A stretch of 59,039 nt of DNA from Tulasnella sp. 424 (Eukaryota; Basidiomycota; Agaricomycetes; Cantharellales; Tulasnellaceae): NCBI GenBank assembly GCA_019633425.1, contig WSUB01000217.1, positions 1-59,039 on the forward strand, in the 5' to 3' direction. How positions within the stretch are numbered: position 1 is the first letter of the stretch; each line of letters opens with the position of its first letter. The position numbers and the translations under genes are program-made. Of the stretch, positions 22,644 through 35,189 are shown in pieces. The notes under the pieces are model-generated. The model was given only the letters and a program-made list of their open reading frames with translations, did no database searches and was not told the origin of the DNA.

Positions 22644-25600
22644 ATGCAAAAAGACGAAAACCACGATGCCCGCTCTTCCGCTTCGCCTGACTCGCCGTCC
22701 GACTCTAGCCACGATGCTTCATCGGGTGGCTCTCAACCAGGAGGCAAACTGGTACGTTCGTCTGAAAAAGCAATTTTAACGACTCACCGAAACAACTTCT
22801 CCTCACAGAGGGACAAACTGGAGAAGCTTGTGAAATGGCGAATCGATCAATCCTCTATCGAATTCCCGAAAGGTGCTACCCAATCTCGAGGGGGCAATGC
22901 GACGGTTTCGCGAGCATTTTTGGTCTCTCCCTCCTGTTTTCAAGGCGGAATGGGCCAATCGAATCCGAATAACAACCAAGGTCTCGAGTTACCTGGTCCT
23001 GCTGGAGAAACGTCCCCGCGATCGAAGGTTGGTGCTACTCGGGCTTCCAGACCATTGACAGTGACGACAAGCCTCTTATCATTTTCTAACCTCACAGAAC
23101 GTGGCGGTGAAGAAAATGAGGATGTCGGGTGGCCCAGAGCGGACATTAGGGGTAAGAATACTCCAGTCAATCACGTCGGCATTGCAGCGCTGAGTTCTCT
23201 GGTTCAGTTAACACTCAGGGAAGCCGAATGCCTCGTCGGACTGTCTCACGAAAATATCGTTAAACTCGAAGGATTCGTAGAAGACTTGTCCAAGGATGTA
23301 GTGTGGCTGGTTTTTGCCTGGGAGGACAACGGGACTTTGCAGAATTTTATCGCCTCGGCCGAGTGGGAAATCCCGGAACGAATTTCGCTGGTAAGATCCA
23401 ACTACTTTCTTTCGACCCAAATCTGAGACTATGTATTTCAGGTTAACGATGTAGCTACGGGGGTTGAATACCTCCATAGCCGACAACCGCCCATACGCCA
23501 CGGTGACCTCAAATCTGTACGTTCCGAGGGCCTCGTAGCCAGCCGCTGGCAAACCTTGTTCTACCTTTTCAGATGAACATCTTGATCAACTCTGCATGTC
23601 GCGCTGTAATCACGGACTTTGGATCCGCTCGCCGTCTAACAACCGAGGATCTCAACAATCAGACGGGGCAAGCTGAAAACGATCCACAGACAGCGCTGTC
23701 GCTTGAAGCAACGTTCTGCGGATCTACCAATACCATAAGCATAACGCTGACAGCCAATTGTTACACTATTCGTTGGGCTGCTCCGGAGCTGTTGATGGAG
23801 GAGGGAGTTACCCTTGCGAGCGATATCTGGGCATTGGGGTGGGTAGCTTATGAGGTAAAGTTCGGGTTCTATCTTATTTCACGATCGAGTCTCACTAATG
23901 AGCTCCGGAATAGGTGATGACCAATTCACTTCCGTTTCAAGACGTCACCCGGGACACCACCGTTATCTTACGGGTTGTCGAAGGAGATCTCCCTCCCATC
24001 ACCGACAACGCTCGCATGTTATTGATCCAGGAACTTTGCTCCCTCATGCTCGTGTGTTGGAACATCGACCCACGAAAGCGTCCGAATGCTGAGGATTGCC
24101 GAAAGTCACTCGATTGGATGGTGAGTAATGCGGATTTCGGTCAAATACGTGCAACTAACCAAGTTTAATGCAGCCTATGATTAGGCCAGATCCGAAGCGG
24201 ACCGAAGACACAGCGGCTTCTAGAGCTCGCTCTCCAACACTTCTGATGAAACTGGGGGATATGTACAGGCGGCAGGGTGACTACGTGAACGCATCGGACT
24301 TCTTCAACAAGGCTCGGGATATCTACGGAGAAATCGGCCACAATAATGGAAAGGCGGTGGCGTTGACGGAGCTGGCCCAGGTACATCGGCTTCAAGACGA
24401 TAACGACAAGGCCGTTACATTCTACTCCGAAGCACTCCAAATTCACACCGACATGGAGAACAGGCAAGGGAGAGCCGACGCTCTATGGGGGCTTGCCGAA
24501 GTGCATCGGGCTCGAAGCGAGCATAAGGAGGCCATCACGTTGTACTCCGAGGTCCTACAAATTCGCACCGACCTCGGCCTAAGGTCAGGTCGAGGCGAGG
24601 CTCTTTATGGTCTCGCTGAGGTGCACCGGCTTCGAAACGAGTACAGCGAGGCCGAGACCTGCTACTCAGAGACCCTAGAAATCTGCACCGACGTCCGAAA
24701 CAGGCGAGGGAGTGCCTCCGCTCTCCGGGGGCTCGCGGAGGTCCACCGTGCTCGAAACGAGCATACCCGGGCCTTTAAATCCTACTCCGAGGCTCTACAA
24801 ATTTGCAACGACGTCGGCGACAGGCTTGGGAAAGCCTCCGCTCTTTTTGGTCTCGCTGAGGTGCATAGGGTTCGAAACGAGTACAGCGAGGCTGAGACCC
24901 TTTACTCAGAAACCCTAACAATCCGCACCGATATCGGCGACAGGCAAGGGAGAGCCTCCGTTCTGTGGGCTCTCGGTGAGGTGCATCGGGCACGAAAAGA
25001 GTACGATCAGGCCGTTACATCCTACTCCGAGGCCCGAGAAATCAGCACGGAAATCGGGGATAGACTGGGGATAGCCGAAGCCCTTTGGAGTCTCGCTGAG
25101 GTCCATCGCGCTCGAAATGAGTACAGTCAGGCCCTTACATTCTACTCCGATGCCCTGAAAATCCGCACCGACATAGGCGACAGACGAGGGAGTGCTGCCG
25201 CTCTGCAGGGCCTCGCTTGTGTGCATCGACTTCGAAACGAGTACAGCCAGGCGATAGCCGCCTGCTCAGAGGCCCTAAGAATCCGTACCGACATCGGCGA
25301 CAGGCCAGGGAGAGCCGATGCCCTTTGGGGTCTTGCTGAGGCGCATCGAGTTCAACGCGAGTACAATGAGGCTGTGTCGTTTTACTCCGAAGTCATTGAA
25401 ATCCGCACCAGCATCGGCGACAGACAAGGGAGAGCCGAAGCTCTTTGCGGTCTCGCTGAAGTGCATCGGGCTCGAAAAGAGTACAGACAGGCCCTCAAAT
25501 TCTACTCCGAAGCGCGACAGATCAGCACCGACTTCAACGACAGGAAAGGGAGAGCCGACGCTCTGCACGGTCTCGCTGAGGTGCATCGGCTTCAAAACGA

Positions 25601-26681
25601 GTACAGCCAAGCCGTCGCATTCTACTCCGAGGCCATAGACATCGGCACCGACGTGGGCGACAGTCAAGGGAGAGCCTCTGCCCTTTGGGGTCTCGCTGAC
25701 ATGCATCGAGTTCGAAAGGAGTACACCCAGGCCGCTAAACTCTACTCCGAGGCCCTACAACTCCGCGACGAGGTCGGCGACAGGATAGGGAAAGCCTTTG
25801 CGCTTTGGGGTCTCGCTGTGGTGCATCAGCTCCGAAAGGAGTACAGTGAGGCCTTCAGATGCTACTCCGAGGTCCTGCAAATCCGCACCGATATCGGCGA
25901 CAAGCAAGGGAGAGCTGACGCTCTTTGGGGTCTCGCTAAGGTCCATCACGCTCGAAAAGAGTACAAAGAGGCTATTCCATTCTACTCCGAGGTCCTGCAA
26001 ATCCGTACCGACTGCGGCGACAGGCAAGGGAGAGCCTCCGCTCTTTCGGGTCTCGCTGGGGTGCATTGGCTCCTAAACGAGTACTGTCAGGCCGCAACAT
26101 ACTAATCTGAAGTCCTGCAAATCTACACCGACATCAGTGATAGGGAAGGAAGAGCCAACGCTCTTTTCGGTCTCGCCGAGGTGCATCGGGCTCAAAGCGA
26201 GTACAACCAGGCCGCTGCACTCTACTCCGAGGTCTTAGATATCCTCACCGACATTGGCGACAAACAAGGGAAACTCCCTGCTCTGGACGCTTTTGCTGAG
26301 GTACAACGGTGTCGAAACGAGTACGGCTCGGCCGTTGCACTCTACTACGAGGCCCTCGAAATCCGCACCGCCATGGGCGACAGAAGTGGGAAAGCTTACT
26401 CGCTGTTGTTCATTGCCGACGTCTATCGTTCTCAAAACGAGTATAGCCAAGCCTTCACACTCATTTCAGAAGCCCTGGAAATCTTTACCGACATTGCGGA
26501 CCGATCCGGCAGAGTTTGCTCTCTGTTGAGCGTTGCTGAGGTGCATTGCGCTCAGGGCCACTACAAGGACGCAATTGGTCCTTATACAGAAGCTGCGGAA
26601 GTCTTCGAACAAATGGGAGAGACTGAAAATGCCGCTTACGCTTCGAACCAAGCTACTGAAGCTCGTCGGTTATCCGAGTGA
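22644..26681 (+). CDS. KTPR-B: kinase plus 20-unit TPR array interrupted by a stop in unit 16
   Basis: Same eight-exon plan as KTPR-A. The head is MQKDENHDARSSASPDSPSD. Kinase motifs are intact: RGGNATVSRAF loop, VAVKKM, REAECLVGLSHENI, HGDLKS then MNILINS, ITDFGSAR, RWAAPELL, DIWALGWVAYE, RKRPNAED. Exon 8 starts at 24174 and encodes the longest array in the cluster, 20 units of 40 residues (24240-26639) before the ending ATEARRLSE at 26681. In unit 16 the codon for the conserved Tyr of FYSE is TAA (26103-26105), so translation from the annotated start would end after about 1,020 residues with 15.5 units and no C-terminal cap. The frame stays open for four and a half further units, so the lesion looks recent or tolerated. 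The TPR units here are more diverse than in the other paralogues. Either a truncated active gene or an early pseudogene. Confidence 0.8.
24240..26639 (+). repeat. KTPR-B TPR array, 20 units of 120 bp
   Basis: Twenty units keep perfect 120-bp register. Unit 16 contains the TAA at 26103-26105. Unit 20 (YKDAIGPYTEAAEVFEQMGE) matches the cap units of the other arrays, which supports one original reading frame. Confidence 0.9.
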
Positions 26682-28131
26682 GAAGAAGCCGCGTCATCGT
26701 CCTTGGAGGGCATTCGATTATCGCTCCGCGCTCTCCGGATCAAAGAGTTCAGTTTTCGTCTCTCTCATCCTTTATCATATATGTCTTCTTTTTATCTTTT
26801 TTTTTTCGTTTTTTTTTTCGATTGTCTCCGAGTCTCCCTAAACCATCCGTGTATACCTGCCGTCTCTTTCCATTATGTCATCAACATCACATACATACTA
26901 TCAGTTTGATACAAAGAAAGAGTGAAGGTCAGGTTGTTTCTACGACATGACCGTCGCAAAAACTTTGATGCGGGAAATGAGTCTCATTATCCGCTACTCT
27001 CAACGTCCCCGTTAAGTTACTTAGTATCTCGGCTCCGGAACAGAGGGACTAAACATCCCCAATCTAAAAGAATTATCTGTCAAGCGGTGTTTGAGACGAA
27101 GGCCGGACGGTCGACTAGGGGAATGACCTCACCTGTCGATATAATGCGGCGGTATCCACACTGAAACGTTATGTAATGTCTCTTTACACTATGATGCCAA
27201 TTGCACGTAGAGCTCCAGAGCTAGCTGATCCGATTCGTTCCCACATACATATTTCGTAGTTATATTGCTTCCTAACTTTAGACTTGCATCGAAATAGTAG
27301 CTTGGGCGTTAGGGCGCGCGGTTCCACATGGCGCAAAAACGAAGACTCGAATATCTTGAAAATAGGCTCGGTGTTAAACGGACACAGATTCCACGTTCTT
27401 GTAAAAGCGCTTTCAGCAGTCCCCTTTTTGTTTCGTTTTTTTCTTTAGCTTCAAAACTGCGTTTGGGGCTCAGTCGACCAAGCTTGTTGATCTGGGTTGC
27501 TGGATGAACGCCGGCCTTCCGTTCCCTTCGTTTTTGTGGCGTTTTTCCCATTTTGTTATCAATTCAGGACATTGTTACTTCGCTTTGATGTCACGGTTGA
27601 ACGCGTATACTGATTTGTCTGGATGTCGACCAAATTTACACAGCCTTGCGGATATAACGGAGAACACCCGGCGTATTGACTTTGGAAGCTTCGCTGGCAC
27701 CTGGCACCCTATTCTTCGCCATATCTGGTCGATCTAAGCGCCCGGCCCCGCCGACGGGGTCTCAACAGGATAAGACGGGCGCTTGAGAGACTCGACGCGA
27801 GGAAAACCCGGTGAGCGTTGGCACCGCTTCCCTGGGAACATGATCTCTCCTCGTGGTTCACAGAAATAGCGTTGATCAGTACTTTTTAGTCACCAAATAG
27901 AATTCCAGATTTCTGAATGATCTTCTACGGCATCTGATACGAAAACTGAACGCACTGTTTTCGTTCTGCATCCCCTGCGCCGATATACCGGCCCTATTAT
28001 TCGCGTGCCATGGGGCGGCTGAGTCATGAATTGCCTCTGCCCCTTCCGGTATTTAGAGCGACGGCTTCCTCAGGATACCTACTTGATAACAACCCTGCCC
28101 CTTTGCTCTCACCCAGCGCCGTCTATAGAAT
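26682..28131. other. Spacer B to small kinase
   Basis: About 1.45 kb with no convincing gene. It begins with T-rich tracts at 26792-26820 just after the KTPR-B stop, a likely 3' processing region. A nested inverted repeat is at 27736-27784. The rest shows no similarity I could see to the duplicated spacers. Confidence 0.4.
27736..27784. repeat. Nested inverted repeat
   Basis: AAGCGCCC (27736-27743) pairs perfectly with GGGCGCTT (27777-27784), and inside it CCCCG pairs with CGGGG around a four-base loop. It could form a two-stem hairpin in DNA or RNA. There is no U-tract or neighbouring gene to suggest a role. Confidence 0.45.
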
Positions 28132-29390
28132 ATGTCTCAAAACCCGAACGCCGAGTCCCCCGTTGGACCCGGTTCCCCTGCTTACGACAATCAACTCCCT
28201 CCCGAGCTCCCCGGGACCCTCGAGGTAGCTCAAAAGGTGCTTGCATCAGGATCTTTTGCCGACGTCCTTCAAGGCACGTGGTCGAGACCAGGCGAACCAC
28301 CGATGACCGTCGCCATTAAGCGAGTTAAGCTCCCCGGCCACAACGTGCCCGAGGCGCAGTTTCAGACGGTGAGCGATATCGCGGAAGATCTACTTTCAAG
28401 ATGCTCCCCCCCCTAAATTAATCGATTTATCTCACCTTGTTTTCCCCTTGCCAAACAGAGGGTTAAGCGGGAGACCATTATTTGGAGAATGGTAGAACAT
28501 CCAAATATCTTGCGTTTCATCGGGTATCAAATGGACAGCAAAGGCGCTCCAATGCTCGTTTCGCCGTGGTGCCAGAACGGGAATCTGGCATCGTATACCA
28601 AAGCTCGTCCCGACCTTCCGAGGACGGATAAAGTCAAACTCGTAAGTGTATTCGCTACGATCACCTTCCGTTGTGTCCAATTAGTAACGCTCCGTTGTTT
28701 TTATTTTCTGTGATTCGGTGAACAAATAGCTCTGTGGCGCCGCTCGCGGTCTTACGCATCTTCATACCTTCAGCACACCCATCGTTCACGGGGACATCAA
28801 ACCCGAAAACATCATCATCCAAGACAACCTGGAGGCCGGACTTTGCGATTTCGGAATCTCGAAGATCGTCGTCGCCGTGGGCCAACGTACCGGACTTACT
28901 ACTTCAGGCGACACCCTTGGAACGAACGGATTCCAAGCCGCAGAGATCCTTAACGGCGCCCGTGCCACAACCGCTAGTGATGTATATGCATTTGGAGCAG
29001 TTATTCTTGCGGTAAGTCTTCCTTCCCTTCTTCCGTTTCGCTCGGTTTTTTATTTATTATCGGCGTTGACGGTAAAATCTGACCCCCATGACTATTCAGG
29101 CTATGAGCGGCAAGGCTCCGTTCGAGGGCGAGCCTGCTGTGATGGCTTTGATTGCCGTGACCGGAGGCAGGACTCCGGCCCGTGCCGACCATCCTCGCTT
29201 GCCTGCGACAGACACACTGTGGAGCCTATTCGAGGCCTGTTGCAGTCTTAAGCCTGAAGGGCGACCGGATATGCCCACCGTTCTTTCAAAGGTAAGCACG
29301 TTTCTGTTCTGCGCCTAATGATTAATATGGGATATTGACATGGTGTCTTTCGGTCCCCTTCTAACTCTCTAGCTGGAAGCTGAGATGTAG
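28132..29390 (+). CDS. Small TKL-like protein kinase without TPR units
   Basis: Five exons joined by standard introns. The protein starts MSQNPNAESPVGPGSPAYDN and contains a complete kinase core: glycine loop LASGSFADVLQG, VAIKRVKLPG (ATP Lys), RETIIWRMVEHPNI (helix C Glu), VHGDIKPENIII (catalytic loop), LCDFGISK, then NGFQAAEILNG at the APE position (AAE), SDVYAFGAVILAAMSGKAPF and PEGRPDMPTVLSK. It ends LEAEM-stop immediately after the kinase fold, about 320 residues in all. The form (HGDIKPEN, short N-terminus) is that of the numerous agaricomycete TKL/fungal-specific kinases. It is clearly distinct from the KTPR kinases in sequence, exon layout and head. It lies on the same strand inside the cluster between B and C, so it was either inserted there or is a remnant of an older neighbour. 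Confidence 0.86.
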
Positions 29391-29764
29391 AGCCCGCCCT
29401 TGCCGGTTAACTCGACCTTTGATTAGCTATAACTGTTGAAAAATTATAGTCTCCGTTCAGATGCCCTTCTCCCCCTGTGTATTAGGGTTAGTAATGTATC
29501 TTAGTCGAGCGGTTTGTGTCGCAACGGAAACGTCTGTTCCTGCATATCGTATACAATGCGAGACCATGTTGTACGACTGTCCGAGGATGGGATGCAAGCC
29601 GACTTACGTAGATCCTTTGTCATAGGAAGCAAAAACGCGCCAGGAGCTGGTTCATGTGCATCATCAGCAAATATCATAGATCGCATAGAGCTGTTCCACT
29701 TAGTCCACGCAGGCGCAACAGTACAGAAACAGAGTGAAAGTTGGTGGGAGATACTACACGATAC

Positions 29765-31165
29765 AGTGACATACAACTACCTCCTCCTCTATCAACTGTT
29801 CATCGTCCGGACCTTTCGGTACCAGTCAGAGACGAGAATATCCGGTGCCGCGCTTCTCCAGTCCCTCCTCCGTACGGTATCAGTCGTCTCTGTACGTCCC
29901 AGCAGTTTCAGTCGACCCAGAAACGATTCCCATGCGGGGTCTATGACATGACCCGCCAGCGGCAGTGATAGATTCGCTCGAAGAACGCCCGCTTTCGGAG
30001 AGCGACGGAGGTGCAGTGGTACGGTCGATTAATCGTGTGATTACCACTTACTATGCCCGCTGGTCTCTTCGGTTCCGATTGATGAATGGCTCGTCGACTT
30101 CGAGTTTTAGGTTTTTCATAACCTGGCCAACTAGATTCCGCTGGAGGACCACTTCGTTGTACCCTCTTGCTCTCCCTTGATCGCCTCAGCACTCCTCCTC
30201 TTCCCCACAGCCCCCTTTGCACACAAGTCCTGCGAATCTCGTGCGCCACGACGTTCCACCGCAACCTCCCGTGATGTCACCGCGAACTCTATCAACACTG
30301 GGCCTTAGTGGTGCTCCGCGTACAGAGCTTGCGCGGCCACTACGCTGCGTGGGTATGCCTTACGATGCTCCATATCCAATCTCTACAAGATCCGCACCGT
30401 CCGAGCGACGACAAAGTCCGATTCTTCCAACGCGCCGTAGAACTCGGAGGCCCTAACTGCTGAAGAAGCATTTGGTTTCTTGAAGAAGTTTATCGGTACG
30501 ACTTGCCGCATCTTGCGCGACCTCCGAATGTAGTTGCTGCGTATGATGGATTGGACGGGACGTTCCACAGGGATGTCGACCGGTCAGGCAGCTTTACGAC
30601 ACCCCATACTGGAAGGTGTCCAATTCGCCAGGAATCGAAACCAGTTAGGCTAGCACCCTGCTCCAAGGCTGAGTGCAGTTGAGGAAGGTGACGGGGCGAG
30701 GGAGAGTAGTGACGTGAGCAGGCTCCGGGACGGCTGTGCCCTCTGAAATCCTTAGACGCATTCTGGGGCGGTTTGGCGTAAGTGCTTCCTTCTCTGGCAT
30801 CTGTTCCCACTAGCGACGCGACGTTGGCTCACGGTCCGAGAGCGAGGCTCGAAGGAGGAGCGAAGACGAAGTCTCCGTTGGTCGTTTTGAGCTTGTACCG
30901 TTGAGGATTTGTTCAGTGAAGAAGCTCGAGGGAGCATCGAATGCGATTCGGTTTTCCTGTTGAGACGAGGATGGCATTTATTGCAGGTGTCTCGGTTGCA
31001 TATAGTCGAGAAGAGGCGTCTGTTTCTGAACATTTCAGGCCTGTGGATGCCGGGAACGAATTGGCTGAACGAAGCGTAGGAGGTTGAATGGATTCCCGGG
31101 ATGCAGTGGAGGAGAGCGGACCTATATAGAAGGAAGACACTTGGCTTCATTCTTTGAAGCATGCA
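29765..31165 (-). pseudogene. G7 relic 1 (upstream of KTPR-C)
   Basis: Decayed minus-strand copy of G7. The 3' end matches strongly: 29770-29880 parallels 13842-13918, including the CTACCTCCTCCTC start and the CTCCTCCGTA stretch. Translated fragments RWNVVAHEI, YEKPKTRSRRA and TSSFE-type pieces correspond to G7 RWNFVAHEI and SEKPKALTQRA. The 5' part corresponds to the G7 Ser-rich head. The middle of G7 (roughly parent 14815-16050) is absent, and several frameshifts and stops break the frame. It is the longest of the three relics and still keeps the C-terminal half. Confidence 0.75.
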
Positions 31166-32532
31166 TCGATCTCGTAATGGTGCTCACCTGCATTATGCGA
31201 CATCATCAAACCGAACGGATGCACCGCACTTCGCTCAGGCACGGTGAGCAGAAGATGGAACGCATGACGTTCGAAAAAGCAATCTCTTTCTCCCCACTCT
31301 CTGGCTTCAACCGGTTTGTACTGAACTAGGCTGCATCGGCTTTGAAATGGCTCCCCTTGTCCCATTGTTTTGGGGGGCTCGCAAGATAGTAGGTCGCGTA
31401 TCCTCGAGTGGTTCGCAGGCGTTCATCGGAACCGTCGAGCACGTCGATGATTTGCCGAAGAGAGCCATGATGTCTTTCGAGTAAGTAGGATATTTCTGAG
31501 TGTTTGATGAGGACAGGACGCGCACACGCGACTAGAGTTAATGATGGTTCAGATTGAAACGGACAACCGAAGGCGACTTCAGGGTTCGGCGGCGAATGGG
31601 TGAAAGCGACGCGAACGTTTCCCTCAGCTGCTCATAGGAAAGCGACTCGACATAGAACACTTTCTTATCAAGTCATGGCCAGTAATATTTGCTGAGAGGA
31701 TTAATGACCGAATGCTGTTATCCCTTGCACGTATGATATTTCTGCGCGTTGCACCGGGAAGCCTAAGCTCTGTGATTCCACTCGGAGAACCGACGAACTC
31801 TTTTTCTTGTGAGAACGAGATAGAAGAGGTTCAAAAGAAAGCCAAGAGGTTCCAGCTGCTAACTCTCGCTTGGGACGATGGTCCTATGGTATCACGGTTC
31901 TCGCCGGTCTCTTGCTATGGCAGTGAAGAGCCCGCCAAATTAAGAATCGACTCTCTCGCCAGATTAATGTGTTGAATGGGATGCGAGTGATGCGGCCCTC
32001 GACGGAGGACAGGTGGAAACGTTGCAATTGTTGCTAGGTGGGGATTACCCCCTCGAGGACTTGACGAGGGGAAGCCAGGACAGAGGGATCTAGAGCGGTC
32101 CGTTAATGGCACTGACGTTACGGCATAATTGATCTGGCTGAATTTGCCTCTCAGTCGTATGTGCACTGCACCTTCCCTTATCTTGTGGTGTGCATGGCCT
32201 TGCGAGACATTGCTAACTGAATCCGCGACGACACCTCAACTTCATCGCATGGACAAGTTGTAAAGAACATTCTGCAGAGGCGGAGGATGCCGAGCTACAG
32301 AACCAATTCGAAGTGCGCAATATTATGAACCTTGCGAAGAAGGGCAGGTAGAGACGCAAGCTGTCCCTGGAGAAGACTCCTCCGTCCTTTTATTCCCCTC
32401 TCGTCCACGATTCACTACTCACTCCCTCGTAAACACACCATCAACTTCCCCCCTCCCTCCAACTCTCGACGAGGCACGACCGAGAACGGCGACGCTTATC
32501 GACACCTAGCTTTTTTTCGCGTGAAACTTCCT
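31166..32532. other. Spacer: G7 5' flank and shortened 5' module of KTPR-C
   Basis: No gene. From about 31545 it matches the 5' modules of KTPR-E and -F, but about 1.2 kb is missing. At about 31755 the CACCGGGA equivalent of 43860 joins directly to the equivalent of about 45096 (TCTGTGATTCCACTCGGAG). The proximal 350 nt up to the ATG, including AAGAAGGGCAGGTAGA (about 32336), match E and F. Confidence 0.6.
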
Positions 32533-35042
32533 ATGCAACAAGACGACAACCACGATGCTGGGCCTTCCGCGTTGCCTGGCTCACCGTCCGATTCGGACCA
32601 CGGTACCTCCTCCGATGGATTCCCGCCGAGTGCTAAGCTGGTACGTCCTTCCCGAGCCAGATGGAAATTTTCAATGACTCATTGAAACTACTTTTTCTCA
32701 TAGAGGGATAAACTCAACAAGCTTGCGAATCGCCGACTTGATCTCGCCTCCATCGAATTCTTGGACGGCGCTCCCCAGTTCCATGGAGGATTTGCAACAG
32801 TTTCACGAGCCAGTTTAGTCTCTCCCTCCAGTGGCCAAGACAGAGCGAGCCAATCCAATCAGACCCCAAAGGACGATCTCAGCTCACCTGGTCCTGCTGG
32901 AGAAGCGTCTCGGCAGCAGAAGGTCTGTGCTCCTCCGCCTTCCTGGCCATTGACAGTGACGATGAACGGCTCATCAATTCAACCTTACAGGATGTAGCAG
33001 TGAAGAAAATGCACGTGCCGGATGGCCCAGCAGATGGCCCAGCACGGATATTAGGGGTAAGACGGCTTCGACCAATCACGTAGTACTTTCAGGGCTAAGG
33101 TCTTTCGGTTCAGCTGGCACTCAGGGAAGCCGAATTCTTGGTCGAACTTTCTCACCAAAACATTATTGAGCTCGAAGGATTCGTCGAGGACTTGTCCAAG
33201 GATGTAGTCTGGCTAGTCTTTCCCTGGGCGGAGAACGGAAACCTGAAGAACTTTATCGCGTCAGCCGAGTGGGAGATCCCCGAAAGAATCTGGCTGGTAC
33301 GATCGAACTACTTTTCTTCGATCCACCTCTGACACTTTGCATCCAGATTAGCGACGTGGCTGATGGAGTCGAATACCTCCATAGCCAACAACCCCCAATA
33401 CGCCACGGCGACCTCAAATCTGTACGTTCTGAGAGCATCACATTGAACCACCAGCAAACGTCACTCCTACTTTGCAGATAAACATATTGGTCAACTCCGA
33501 GTACCGCGCGGTAATTACCGACTTTGGATCCGCTCGCCGTCAAACAACCGAGGATCTAGATGAGGGGACGAGTCATGCTGAAAACAAACCGCATCCAGAA
33601 CTGTCGTTTGAACCAACATTCTGCGGTTCAAACAATACCATGACTTTAACACTGAAGGGTGATCATTTCACTCTTCGTTGGGCTGCTCCGGAGCTGTTGC
33701 ACAAAAAGAAAGCTACCCTTGCGATCGATATCTGGGCATTGGGATGTGTAGTGTATGAGGTAAAGTACAGGCCCTATCTTACGAACACGATCGAGTCTCA
33801 AACTTGAGTTCCGGAATAGGTGATGACAAACTCAATTCCTTTCCAAGACGTTCGCGTAGACAACGTCGTTGCAATACGTATCATGACGGGAAATCTCCCT
33901 TCCATCACGGATGATGTTCGCATGGCGTTGATTAAGGCACTGTGTTCCCTCGCACTTGAGTGCTGGAGCGAGGACCCCCGGAAACGACCGACTGCTGAGC
34001 ATTGCCAAAAGTCACTCAGTTGGATGGTGAGTCATGCTGGTTATGGGTTAGTAATGCAATTGACCAAAGTTTGATATAGCCAATGGTTAAGCCGGACCCG
34101 ATACGGACCGCAGACACAGCGGCTTCTCGAGCTCGCTCTCCAGCGCTTATGATGGAACTGGGAGCTATGTACCGGATGCAGGGTGACTACTTGAACGCGT
34201 TGGATTTCTACACCAAGGCCTTGGTTAGCTACCGAGAAATTGGCGACAACAGAGGAAAGGCGGCAGCGCTGGTCCAGATGGCACAGGTGCATCGGATTCA
34301 GGACGAGAACAGCAAGGCCGTCATCTTTTACTCCGAGGCCCTCCAAATCTACACCAACATGGGCGACAAGCAAGGGAGAGCCTCCGCTCTTTGGGGTCTG
34401 GCTGAGGTGCACCGGCTTCGAAACGAGTACAGCCAGGCCGTCACATTCTACACGGAGTCCCTCCAAATCCGCACCGACATCGGTGACAGACAAGGGAGAG
34501 CCTCCGCTCTTTTGGGTCTCGCTTACGTGCATAAGGCTCGAAAAGAGTACGACCAGGCCATCACATTCTACTCCGAAGTCCTGCAAATCCGCGCCGACAT
34601 CGGCGACAGGCAAGGGAGAGCCGACGCTCTTTGGGGTCTTGCTGACTTGCATCGGCGTCGAGATGAGTACAGCCAGGCCATCACATTCTACTCGGAGGAT
34701 CTCCAAATCCGCACCGACATCGGCGACAGGCGAGGGAGAGCCGACTCTCTTTGGGGTCTCGCTGAGGTGCATCGGCTCCAAAACCAGTACAGCCAGGCCA
34801 TTCAGCTTTTCTCCGAAGCTCTTCAAATTCAAATTGATACTGGCGACAGAGACGGAAGAGCCTGGACTCTGATGTGCATTGCCGACGTCCATCGAGACCA
34901 GGACCAGTACGAAGACGCAATACGCCTTTATGAACAGGCTGCCGGAATTTTTGGAGAAATCGGAAATACCCAGGACGCAGAGAAGGCATTATACCGCGCC
35001 GCTAAGGCTCGGCAACAACTCGAACCAACAGCGACTGAATAA
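32533..35042 (+). CDS. KTPR-C: kinase domain fused to seven TPR units
   Basis: Eight-exon paralogue. The head MQQDDNHDAGPSALPGSPSD is followed by a kinase core with HGGFATVSRA loop, VAVKKM, REAEFLVELSHQNI, HGDLKS/INILVN, ITDFGSARR, RWAAPELL, DIWALGCVVYE and RKRPTAEH. All catalytic residues are present. The segment between VAVKKM and the next intron carries a duplicated GPADGPAR, also found in E. Exon 8 has the shortest array, seven units (34146-34985), ending with the common cap (DAIRLYEQAAGIFGEIGNTQ) and LEPTATE. It belongs to the C-D-E-F subgroup marked by TLTLKGDHFTLRWAAPELLH. Predicted cytosolic serine/threonine kinase with a TPR sensor or scaffold; ligand unknown. Confidence 0.88.
34146..34985 (+). 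repeat. KTPR-C TPR array, 7 units of 120 bp
   Basis: Seven in-frame 120-bp units. The last two units (QYSQAIQLFSEALQIQIDTG and the EQAAGIF cap) are shared in order with D, E and F, so length change has happened in the middle of the array. Confidence 0.9.
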
Positions 35043-35189
35043 TCATATTTCGGCGAGACATCCGAGGTCGACCGAGATTCATTTCTTAAAACCCGACTGT
35101 AGTTCCTGTAACGCGCGTTGCTGTACAAAATCGTAATCTATGAAAGGTGTTCTCTAACATAATAGAACTCCGCACGCCTTGGTTGTCTC

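Noticed and set aside
26792..26820. T-rich tracts as a retroelement poly(A) tail
   Set aside because: No target-site duplication or element-like coding sequence is near; they fit a 3' processing region of KTPR-B.
34041..34892. Long antisense open frames through the TPR exons (also 40611-41441, 19473-19961, 25275-25706, 55904-56251)
   Set aside because: They mirror the 120-bp repeat and arise because its codons lack stops on the other strand; they have the same periodicity, no conserved start and no independent signal.
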